NCBI GenBank assembly: GCA_013205155.1
Contig: JABMMT010000307.1
Span: 1 to 5,530 of the forward strand
Reading direction: 5' to 3'
DNA from: Betaproteobacteria bacterium
GTDB lineage: Bacteria; Pseudomonadota; Gammaproteobacteria; Burkholderiales; Burkholderiaceae
DNA length: 5,530 nt
Made by a program: the position numbers and the translations under genes
Notes under the pieces: generated by a model
What the model saw: only the letters and a program-made list of their open reading frames with translations
What the model was told of the DNA's origin: nothing
Databases searched by the model: none
Part shown: positions 1-4,685 of the stretch, piece by piece
Layout of the letters: each line of letters starts with the position of its first letter
Numbering within the stretch: the first letter of the stretch is position 1

Positions 1-132
1 GTGAAAGATCAACTCTTTGAAATAGGTGCAGAGCCCTTTGTTTTACCTACAGATGAGTTTGTGAAATTTCTTGATGGGGATATCAAAAGGTGGGCCAAGT
101 TAGTCAAAGATGCTGGCATCAAGGTCGATTAA
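1..132 (+). CDS. C-terminal fragment of a Bug-family periplasmic solute-binding protein
   Basis: Frame 1 is open from the window edge and ends at TAA 130-132, giving 43 residues that finish in WAKLVKDAGIKVD. This tail, with GAEP, a P-x-EF segment, a D-I-x-x-W helix and a terminal 'VKDAGIKVD', is typical of Bug/TctC-type binding proteins, the periplasmic receptors of tripartite tricarboxylate transporters in Burkholderiales. Such proteins are usually about 320 residues, so roughly 280 residues lie upstream of the window. The GTG at position 1 is an internal codon, not a start. The next gene begins 33 nt downstream, so this receptor is probably cotranscribed with the RidA-like and hydrolase genes and may deliver their substrate. 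The ligand cannot be inferred from this fragment. The family call rests on recognition of the C-terminal pattern only. Confidence 0.8.
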   Translation: MKDQLFEIGAEPFVLPTDEFVKFLDGDIKRWAKLVKDAGIKVD

Positions 133-165
133 TATTATTGAGTCAATACAATCCAGGAGAAGAAG

Positions 166-552
166 ATGAGCTTTAAACCCATTATTCCTAAAGGTTCAGC
201 ACCCCCTTTAGCGCCATATTCACCGGGGGCCAAAGCTGGAAACGTTTTGTATGTTTCCGGTATGTTGTCCTTAGATTCACAAGGCAATATTGTTGGTATT
301 GGTGATGTAAAAGCTCAAACACGTAACATCCTTGAAAGTATTAAATCAGTTGTCACAGAGGCAGGTGGTTCGATGTCTGACATTGCTTTTAATCAGATCT
401 TTTTAAAGTCTTTAGATGATTACGCAGCGGTAAACGAGGTTTATAAGGAATATTTCCCTCAGCCTTCACCCGCTCGTTATTGCATTCAAGCTCAATTAGT
501 CAAACCTGAGTTTTTGGTAGAGATTGCTTCGACAGCGCATATCGGAAATTAA
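166..552 (+). CDS. RidA/YjgF/UK114-family protein, RutC-like
   Basis: The product has 128 residues, the usual length for this family of small trimeric cytosolic proteins. Family members hydrolyse reactive enamine/imine intermediates (RidA) or act on aminoacrylate in pyrimidine breakdown (RutC). Family features seen are the N-terminal PLAPYSPGAKAG segment (15-25), LYVSGMLSLD (28-37), the helix with T-R-N-I-L-x-S-I (52-59), and the C-terminal signature with P102-A103-R104 followed by VEI-A (118-121). R104 corresponds to the arginine that binds the substrate carboxylate, and E119 to the conserved glutamate. The ATG at 166 is preceded by AGGAGA (155-160) at good spacing. The adjacent RutD-like hydrolase favours a RutC-type role in a catabolic operon over general housekeeping RidA function, but this is inference. 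RidA subfamilies are hard to separate by eye. Confidence 0.92.
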   Translation: MSFKPIIPKGSAPPLAPYSPGAKAGNVLYVSGMLSLDSQGNIVGIGDVKAQTRNILESIKSVVTEAGGSMSDIAFNQIFLKSLDDYAAVNEVYKEYFPQPSPARYCIQAQLVKPEFLVEIASTAHIGN

Positions 553-558
553 TTACCG

Positions 559-1368
559 ATGCCAATTATTGATGCCAATAGTATTGCTCAGGAATATGAA
601 TGGCATGGCCTAGAGAACTCCAGTGAAATACCGATTGTGCTGGTCGCTGGAATGGGGGGCTCTCGCTCATATTGGAAGCCTCAAATTGGCGATTTTGCTA
701 AAGAACATCAAGTACTAGCTTACGACCAAAGAGGCACTGGTGGAAGCTCTGCGCTGAAGGTGGAATCGATTGAGCAACTAGCAGCAGATTTTATTGGCCT
801 CCTTGATGCATTGAAGATTGAAAAAGTTCATTTTGTTGGGCACTCTACGGGTGGTGCAATTGGTCAAGTCATCGCGATTCATTACCCAGAAAGATTGGCC
901 AGTCTAGTGCTTTATGCCAGCGTTCATAAAGCAGATCATTACCGTCACCGGGTTTGGGGTCTGCGAAAACAAATTTTAGAAGTCATGGGCCCCGAGGTCT
1001 ATGCAAAAACAACTTCTTTACTTTTTTATCCGCCAGAATTTACGAATGCACATCATGATGAATTATTGGCAATTGAAGCAAGAACGGCTCAATTTGAATT
1101 AAGTTCACCAGAAATTATGGGAAGCCGGATTGAATCTATCTTGAAATTTGATGTGAGCACTGATCTTAGAAAAATCAAGACGCCTACATTGGTCATTTGC
1201 GCAAAAGATGATCTTTTAACCCCTGCGTACTTTTCTAAGGAGATGGCGACACTGATACCCAATGCGCAATTAATCCTTTTCGAAAAGGGTGGGCATGCTT
1301 ATTCCAGAAGCAATCCCGAGCAGTTTAATAAACTCGTTTTAGACTTTATTCATAGTCAATCCCATTGA
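559..1368 (+). CDS. Alpha/beta hydrolase, RutD-like
   Basis: The 269-residue product is a complete single-domain alpha/beta hydrolase with no signal peptide, so probably cytosolic. Visible elements are the oxyanion-hole loop AGMGGS (30-35), YDQRGTGGS (55-63), the nucleophile elbow GHSTGG (94-99) with S96, a helical cap around 125-195, the acid segment AKDDLLTP with D218, and GGH with H246. The segments GMGGSRSYW, YDQRGTG, LLFYP, ICAKDDLL and GGHA closely resemble RutD, the putative carbamate hydrolase of uracil catabolism, and RutD is also about 266 residues long. The gene starts 6 nt after the RidA-like stop with no clear Shine-Dalgarno sequence, so translational coupling is likely. The RutC-like neighbour supports the assignment. 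No rutA or rutB is visible, so the substrate could be another carbamate, ester or C-C bond; related enol-lactone hydrolases share the fold. Confidence 0.88.
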   Translation: MPIIDANSIAQEYEWHGLENSSEIPIVLVAGMGGSRSYWKPQIGDFAKEHQVLAYDQRGTGGSSALKVESIEQLAADFIGLLDALKIEKVHFVGHSTGGAIGQVIAIHYPERLASLVLYASVHKADHYRHRVWGLRKQILEVMGPEVYAKTTSLLFYPPEFTNAHHDELLAIEARTAQFELSSPEIMGSRIESILKFDVSTDLRKIKTPTLVICAKDDLLTPAYFSKEMATLIPNAQLILFEKGGHAYSRSNPEQFNKLVLDFIHSQSH

Positions 1369-1423
1369 ATGCTGGCTTAAGGCATTTAGCGGCCCTAAAA
1401 ACAGTGTTTTTGAGCAGTTTGAC

Positions 1424-1457
1424 CCCCTTGAATTCCCCTACTTAGACCGCATATATT
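1424..1457 (+). promoter_or_regulatory. Predicted promoter with overlapping sigma-70 and sigma-32-like elements
   Basis: A sigma-70 reading gives TTGAAT (1428-1433), an 18-bp spacer and TATATT (1452-1457). A sigma-32 reading gives CCCCTTGAA (1424-1432), 14 bp and CCGCATAT (1447-1454), which differs from the textbook heat-shock -10 (CCCCATnT) at one specified position. Both predict transcription starting near 1460-1465 and a leader of about 75-80 nt before the TPR-protein gene. This is consensus matching by eye; no start site is known. Confidence 0.5.
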
Positions 1458-1487
1458 GTGCAGGTAACAAAATTTCCTAAAGTAGGG
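1436..1487. repeat. Inverted repeat flanking the promoter -10 region
   Basis: CCCTACTT at 1436-1443 is matched by its exact reverse complement AAGTAGGG at 1480-1487, with 36 bp between the arms and 44 bp between centres, about four helical turns. The left arm sits in the promoter spacer and the right arm in the early leader. This could be a split operator, but an 8-bp pair may also arise by chance. Confidence 0.3.
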
Positions 1488-1502
1488 ATAATGCTTCTAT
1501 TC

Positions 1503-1516
1503 GCCTATCCGTAGGC
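1503..1516 (+). other. Small leader hairpin with a UNCG-type loop
   Basis: GCCTA (1503-1507) and TAGGC (1512-1516) form a 5-bp stem around TCCG, which in RNA is a UNCG-class tetraloop, although the closing pair is A-U rather than C-G. It lies 12 nt upstream of the AAGGAG ribosome-binding site (1529-1534) and leaves that site free. It may stabilise the mRNA 5' end. A function is not shown. Confidence 0.3.
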
Positions 1517-1539
1517 AACTTAGCCATCAAGGAGTTTCT

Positions 1540-2382
1540 ATGAAAATGCGTAAAGTAACGAATCTTTTCCTCAGTATATTTGTGGCAATGACTTTGTTGA
1601 TGAGTAATGCTGTCTTTGCAGAAGCCACTTTGCCTGAGATATATCAGGTAGTGCAGTCAGGGCAACTGACTAAAGCCGATACTATGATTAAAGAGGTTTT
1701 ACAAAACCATCCTAATAGTGCTAAAGCACATTACGTTGCTGCAGAGATCAATGCCAAGCAAGGTAAATTGGATGCGGCACGTAGCCACCTTCTAAAAGCG
1801 GAAAGTTTGGCGCCAGGATTACCATTTGCACAGGCAGGCTCAGTGCAAAAATTGCAAACACAATTAGCAAGTTCAGCAGCTATTCCTAGCGTCGGCGCGA
1901 CTTCTATTTTCAGTAGCCCTTTGTTTTGGGGTTTGATTGCCATTTTGGTAGTTGGCACCATCATTGTTTTAAAGCGTCGTAAGCGCGATGCGGCTCAGAT
2001 GTATAACTCCCCAGCTGCTGGTAACCCTGGCACTCCTGGCGGACCTGCTCCTTATCCAGGTGCCCCCGGTGGCCCTGGTGCTCCCGGCGGTCCTGGATAT
2101 CCTGGTGCACCTGCTGCTGGTAGTGGCTTGATGGGTAGCTTAGCAACGGGCGCTGCTTTAGGCGCAGGTATGTATGCTGGTCAAGCTTTAGCTGGTCACT
2201 TAATGGGTGGTCGCGATAATAACTTTGGCAACTCTAATACTGCTAACCCTAACCTGACTCAGGTAGGCGGTTCTCCACCGAGCGATCAGAACTTTGGTGT
2301 GCGTGATGCAGGCTCATGGGATGATAGTGGCGCTAGTGGTTGGGACGATAGTGGTGGTGGTGATTTTATGAATGATGTCTAA
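1540..2382 (+). CDS. Membrane-anchored TPR protein with Gly-X-Pro tail
   Basis: I do not recognise a named gene for this 280-residue protein. Its parts in order are: a signal sequence (1-27, probable cleavage after AVFA); a helical TPR-like region (about 30-92, with A-K-A-H-Y-V-A-A-E and G-K-L-D-A-A-R-S-H-L-L-K-A-E); a linker; one transmembrane helix (about 127-144) followed by KRRKRD (145-150); nine Gly-X-Pro triplets (161-169 and 174-191); a Gly/Ala-rich glycine-zipper-like stretch (194-224); and an acidic tail with two WDDSG copies (260-264, 268-272). The positive-inside rule puts the TPR part in the periplasm and the Gly/Pro-rich tail in the cytoplasm. AAGGAG at 1529-1534 supports the ATG at 1540. 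It has its own promoter region and terminator, so it is probably monocistronic. TPR domains bind proteins, so an envelope scaffold or assembly role is plausible but unproven. The Gly/Asp-rich tail recalls some uncharacterised envelope proteins. Confidence 0.85.
   Translation: MKMRKVTNLFLSIFVAMTLLMSNAVFAEATLPEIYQVVQSGQLTKADTMIKEVLQNHPNSAKAHYVAAEINAKQGKLDAARSHLLKAESLAPGLPFAQAGSVQKLQTQLASSAAIPSVGATSIFSSPLFWGLIAILVVGTIIVLKRRKRDAAQMYNSPAAGNPGTPGGPAPYPGAPGGPGAPGGPGYPGAPAAGSGLMGSLATGAALGAGMYAGQALAGHLMGGRDNNFGNSNTANPNLTQVGGSPPSDQNFGVRDAGSWDDSGASGWDDSGGGDFMNDV
2020..2112 (+). repeat. Gly-X-Pro triplet repeat within the TPR-protein gene
   Basis: The DNA encodes GNP-GTP-GGP, an APYP interruption, then GAP-GGP-GAP-GGP-GYP-GAP. 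Codons vary between copies (GGT, GGC and GGA; CCT, CCA and CCC), so the repeat is partly degenerate in DNA and looks maintained at the protein level. The pattern is collagen-like Gly-X-Y with Pro always at Y, but nine triplets are few for a stable triple helix. Confidence 0.8.
2317..2355 (+). repeat. WDDSG tandem repeat in the C-terminal tail
   Basis: The pentapeptide WDDSG is encoded at 2317-2331 and again at 2341-2355, separated by Ala-Ser-Gly. The copies use different Asp codons (GAT GAT against GAC GAT), which suggests protein-level conservation. Two acidic-aromatic motifs at a cytoplasmic C-terminus could form a short docking sequence; that role is inferred. Confidence 0.7.
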
Positions 2383-2432
2383 AACATCCTCTTTATCGCT
2401 CAGTAAACTGCAGTAAACAGTAGTATTGAATA

Positions 2433-2464
2433 AAAAAACCACCGAAGTAACTCGGTGGTTTTTT
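2433..2464. terminator. Bidirectional intrinsic terminator between convergent genes
   Basis: A perfect 13-bp stem (2433-2445 with 2452-2464), core ACCACCGA/TCGGTGGT, encloses the 6-nt loop AGTAAC. The stem ends in an A-run on the left and a T-run on the right, so it gives a GC-rich hairpin plus U-tract in both directions. It lies 50 nt after the TPR-protein stop and 27 nt after the stop of the opposing Bug-protein gene, so it should end both transcripts. Confidence 0.93.
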
Positions 2465-2491
2465 ACTTCTGAAGAACAAATCCTAGATGAT

Positions 2492-3442
2492 TTACTTAAT
2501 CATTCCAGCATTCTTCGCATCTTCCATTGCTTGTACAGTTTTCTCTTTCATAAATGCTGGCATTTTTGCCAAAGGCACATCTACGATGACAAAGCCTGAA
2601 TCCTCTAGTTTCTTTTTAGTTTCTGGGTCTGCGTTCAGTTGTGCAAAGTAGTCAGATAACTTTTGTTGAATTATGAGAGGTGTCGCCTTGGCAACGGCTA
2701 CGCCACGATAGGCCCCGTCTACCCAGTTCAAGCCTAACTCTTTAAAGGTGGGCACATCGGGTAGTGCAGGGTTCCGTTTCTCAGTAGCAATAGCTAGTGT
2801 GCGCACTTTCCCTTTTTGCTGAATAGCCAGCGGTAAATAACCCATAGCGCCATCTACGTGCATTCCAATTAAGGCAGTAATTAAATCACCCGTACCTTTG
2901 AATGGTACGTAATTGATTTTGACGCCAGCCAATTTATTGAGTCGCTCTACTGCCATATGGTTTGCTGAGAACTGTGCTGAACCTGCTAAAGAGAGCTTGC
3001 CAGGATCTTTTTTAGCTGCTGCAATAAATTCCTGATAGGTCTTATAGGGGCTATCAGCAGAGACCATCAAGGCATCTGGAGTGAAGTGGTAGTAGTAGAT
3101 CGCATTAATATCTTCAGTCTTATATTGAATGCCCTCTTGTAAGGGCTGCAAGATAGTGTGTGGAATATTGACACCCACTACAGTAGTTCCGTCGGCAGGG
3201 TAGGTATTGAGAGCACTCCAGACCAGTGCGCCACCAGCGCCAGCCCTATTCATCACTACCATCGGCTGCTTAAATTTTTTGGCAGAGATATCAGATTGAT
3301 AGCGTGCCACTAAATCAGACTCTCCTGCTGGAGGAAAGGGGATGATGTACTGAATGGTTTTATCTGGAAACAGTTGCGCGCTCGCTCCTGATAAGAGACC
3401 GAATGTGAACAAGACAATACTAATTAATCGTAATACGTTCAT
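2492..3442 (-). CDS. Bug-family tripartite tricarboxylate transporter substrate-binding protein
   Basis: The 316-residue product has the usual length of Bug/TctC periplasmic receptors. Residues 1-22 form a signal peptide (hydrophobic core LISIVLFTFGLL, probable cleavage ASA|Q). The mature protein follows the family pattern: FPDKTIQYIIPFPPAG (25-40), V-M-N-R-A-G-A-G-G (63-71), YVPFKGTGDLITALIG (178-193), then LAIATEKRNPALPDVPTFKELGL (216-238). The ligand-loop residues depart from the commonest versions (PFPPAGESD in place of a PFPPGG-type loop). The ATG lies in a 4-bp ATGA overlap with the dehydrogenase stop, and an AAGGAGG Shine-Dalgarno at 3450-3456, inside the dehydrogenase coding end, fixes the start. 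No TctA/TctB membrane subunits are visible, as is common for scattered Bug genes. The linked dehydrogenase suggests a carboxylic-acid ligand such as tartrate, malate or a relative, by inference only. Confidence 0.93.
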   Translation of the reverse strand: MNVLRLISIVLFTFGLLSGASAQLFPDKTIQYIIPFPPAGESDLVARYQSDISAKKFKQPMVVMNRAGAGGALVWSALNTYPADGTTVVGVNIPHTILQPLQEGIQYKTEDINAIYYYHFTPDALMVSADSPYKTYQEFIAAAKKDPGKLSLAGSAQFSANHMAVERLNKLAGVKINYVPFKGTGDLITALIGMHVDGAMGYLPLAIQQKGKVRTLAIATEKRNPALPDVPTFKELGLNWVDGAYRGVAVAKATPLIIQQKLSDYFAQLNADPETKKKLEDSGFVIVDVPLAKMPAFMKEKTVQAMEDAKNAGMIK

Positions 3443-4506
3443 TTTGATACCTCCTTGATAACTGCATTAGTAACATCGCTCATCATGGCAGTGCCACCGA
3501 GATCGCGAGTATGTAAATTTGGATTGGCCGTCACTTTTTCGATGGCATCCATGAGCTTGGCTCCTAAGAGTGGCTCCCCTAAAAAATCGAGCATCATGAC
3601 CGCTGACCAGAAGGTCCCAATCGGATTAGCAAGTCCCTTACCCATAATGTCAAAAGCAGATCCGTGGATGGGCTCAAACATGGATGGATAGCGCCGTTCA
3701 GGATCGATATTGCCAGTAGGTGCAATGCCTAAACTACCGGCTAAGGCAGCTGCTAGATCACTGAGTACGTCCGCATGTAAATTAGTGGCGACAATCGTAT
3801 CTAGAGACTGCGGACGATTAACCATGCGGGCTGTTGCAGCATCAACTAATTCTTTATCCCAAGTGACATCCGGAAATTCTTGTGCAATTTGCACTGCAAT
3901 TTCATCCCACATCACCATGGCATGGCGCTGTGCATTTGATTTGGTAATCACGGTCAGATGTTTACGAGGGCGTGATTGCGCTAGTTTAAAAGCGTAGCGT
4001 TGTATACGTTCAACACCAACACGCGTCATCACGCTCATATCAGATGCCACCTCAATTGGATGACCTTGATGGGCTCTACCGCCTAAGCCAGAGTATTCGC
4101 CTTCAGAGTTCTCGCGCACGATCACCCAATCTAGTTGATCGGGTTTGCAGTTGCGTAACGGGGATTCAATACCAGGCAGGATACGGGTAGGGCGGACATT
4201 AGCATACTGGTCAAAGCCTTGACATATTTTGAGGCGCAAGCCCCATAAGGTGATGTGGTCTGGAATCTTGGGATCACCAGCTGAGCCAAACAAGATCGCA
4301 TCTTTAGAGCGCAAAGGCTCAAGACCATTTTCGGGCATCATGATGCCGTGTTTGCGGTAGTAATCACCACCCCAATCAAAGTGCTCGAATTCAAAAGCAA
4401 CTTCAGGATGTTTTTTGCTTAAGGCGTTTAAGACCTTTTCACATTCAGGAATCACCTCTTTACCAATTCCGTCACCCGGAATAGAGGCTATTTTGTACAT
4501 CTTCAT
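3439..4506 (-). CDS. Isocitrate/isopropylmalate-type dehydrogenase, tartrate/D-malate dehydrogenase-like
   Basis: The 355-residue cytosolic enzyme belongs to the beta-decarboxylating dehydrogenases, which oxidise a 2-hydroxy acid with NAD(P)+ and a divalent metal. Visible motifs are IPGDGIGKEV (9-18), the TtuC/DmlA-like F-D-W-G-G-D-Y-Y (43-50), DHITLWGL (83-90), FDQYANVRP (98-106, R105), RENSEGEY (131-138, R131 and Y138), TKSN (188-191, K189), D222, the metal-binding D246 and D250, and HGSAFDI (281-287), whose D286 fits NAD rather than NADP. The region resembles tartrate dehydrogenase and D-malate dehydrogenase more than LeuB. The expected first substrate arginine appears replaced: KICQGFDQ has C95 where DmlA-like proteins have KFRREFDQ. 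The start is ATG at 4506 with AGGAG at 4511-4515; an in-frame ATG at 4500 is also possible. The enzyme is first in an operon with the Bug protein. Confidence 0.88.
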   Translation of the reverse strand: MKMYKIASIPGDGIGKEVIPECEKVLNALSKKHPEVAFEFEHFDWGGDYYRKHGIMMPENGLEPLRSKDAILFGSAGDPKIPDHITLWGLRLKICQGFDQYANVRPTRILPGIESPLRNCKPDQLDWVIVRENSEGEYSGLGGRAHQGHPIEVASDMSVMTRVGVERIQRYAFKLAQSRPRKHLTVITKSNAQRHAMVMWDEIAVQIAQEFPDVTWDKELVDAATARMVNRPQSLDTIVATNLHADVLSDLAAALAGSLGIAPTGNIDPERRYPSMFEPIHGSAFDIMGKGLANPIGTFWSAVMMLDFLGEPLLGAKLMDAIEKVTANPNLHTRDLGGTAMMSDVTNAVIKEVSK

Positions 4507-4528
4507 CTGTCTCCTACTGTTCTTTTGA

Positions 4529-4547
4529 TAGAGGTATTGCTCTACCT
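4529..4547. repeat. Overlapping short inverted repeats upstream of the dehydrogenase
   Basis: Two alternative 5-bp inverted repeats share one segment: TAGAG (4529-4533) with CTCTA (4540-4544), and AGGTA (4532-4536) with TACCT (4543-4547), each around 6 nt. They lie 23-41 bp before the dehydrogenase start, next to its possible -10 element, where an operator or leader hairpin could sit. They are short enough to be chance. Confidence 0.25.
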
Positions 4548-4576
4548 ATTATGGGAGGGCTAGCCGATCAAGGAAC
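4548..4576 (-). promoter_or_regulatory. Possible promoter for the dehydrogenase-Bug operon
   Basis: On the minus strand CATAAT (4553-4548) matches the -10 consensus at five of six positions and would start transcription near 4541, about 35 nt before the ATG. No good -35 is visible at the right distance; the segment there reads GTTCCT (4576-4571). This may be an activator-dependent promoter, or the true promoter may lie elsewhere in 4507-4640. Confidence 0.3.
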
Positions 4577-4602
4577 TTGGGGTTTGTAGCTAGAAAACCC
4601 AA
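4577..4602. repeat. Imperfect inverted repeat in the divergent intergenic region
   Basis: TTGGG (4577-4581) pairs with CCCAA (4598-4602) and, after a bulged G, TTT (4583-4585) pairs with AAA (4595-4597), around a loop containing the palindrome TAGCTA. No T-run follows on either strand, so it is not an intrinsic terminator. It lies between the two divergent operons and could be a regulator site for the dehydrogenase operon. Confidence 0.3.
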
Positions 4603-4609
4603 ATGAGCA

Positions 4610-4643
4610 CATCAAAAACAACAAATATCACTTCATTTTGATG
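4610..4643. repeat. 8-bp inverted repeat CATCAAAA / TTTTGATG
   Basis: CATCAAAA (4610-4617) and its exact reverse complement TTTTGATG (4636-4643) are separated by 18 bp of A/T-rich sequence. The right arm contains the predicted umuD -35 hexamer. It could be a second protein-binding site in this divergent region; A-rich composition raises the chance of coincidence. Confidence 0.3.
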
Positions 4644-4665
4644 GTTTTTACATATACTGTATAAA
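4638..4665 (+). promoter_or_regulatory. Predicted umuDC promoter
   Basis: TTGATG (4638-4643), a 16-bp spacer and TATAAA (4660-4665) form a plausible sigma-70 promoter whose -10 lies inside the LexA operator, so LexA would block polymerase directly. Transcription would begin near 4672, leaving a leader of about 14 nt. An alternative -10, TATATT (4673-4678), lacks a good -35 but would give a leaderless mRNA starting about at the ATG. Confidence 0.6.
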
Positions 4666-4674
4666 TATACAGTA
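4655..4674. promoter_or_regulatory. LexA operator (SOS box) of umuDC
   Basis: TACTGTATAAATATACAGTA fits CTGT-N8-ACAG exactly and differs only centrally from the E. coli consensus TACTGTATATATATACAGTA. Dyad symmetry extends to 4652-4677, 26 bp, broken only at the central A-A pair. It covers the predicted -10 and ends 11 nt before the umuD start. So close a match predicts tight repression and late induction after DNA damage. Confidence 0.96.
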
Positions 4675-4685
4675 TATTAATCACT

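Noticed and set aside
1..3. GTG as the start of a small 43-residue gene
   Set aside because: The translated sequence matches the C-terminus of Bug proteins, so the codon is internal to a gene cut by the window edge.
1385..1411. Hairpins TTTAG/CTAAA (1385-1399) and AAAAAC/GTTTTT (1397-1411) as a terminator after the hydrolase gene
   Set aside because: The stems are 5-6 bp, mostly A/T, overlap each other and are not followed by a T-run.
1461..1539. RNA thermometer (ROSE or FourU type) in the leader of the TPR-protein gene, suggested by the sigma-32-like promoter
   Set aside because: Only about 4 bp (TCCT at 1475-1478 with AGGA at the ribosome-binding site) could mask the site; no convincing structure was found.
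2020..2112. Phage-tail or collagen-type structural gene
   Set aside because: The Gly-X-Pro run is only nine triplets within a signal-peptide/TPR/TM protein, and no phage genes are nearby.
1731..2146. Open antisense frames opposite the TPR-protein gene (1731-1964 and 1961-2146)
   Set aside because: They mirror a gene with clear signal peptide, TPR and TM features; the antisense products are rich in Cys/Arg or His/Gln and have no family features.
2401..2418. Direct repeat CAGTAAAC at 2401-2408 and 2411-2418
   Set aside because: Two 8-bp copies in A/T-rich sequence just after a stop codon; no sign of an attachment site, iteron or regulatory role.
3455..3997. Plus-strand frames opposite the dehydrogenase (3455-3691, 3710-3997)
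   Set aside because: They are shadows of a well-conserved enzyme whose motifs are continuous on the minus strand.
4507..4685. Small gene or ncRNA in the divergent intergenic region
   Set aside because: No frame with a plausible start and ribosome-binding site was seen, and no promoter-terminator pair; the stretch is better explained as two divergent regulatory regions.
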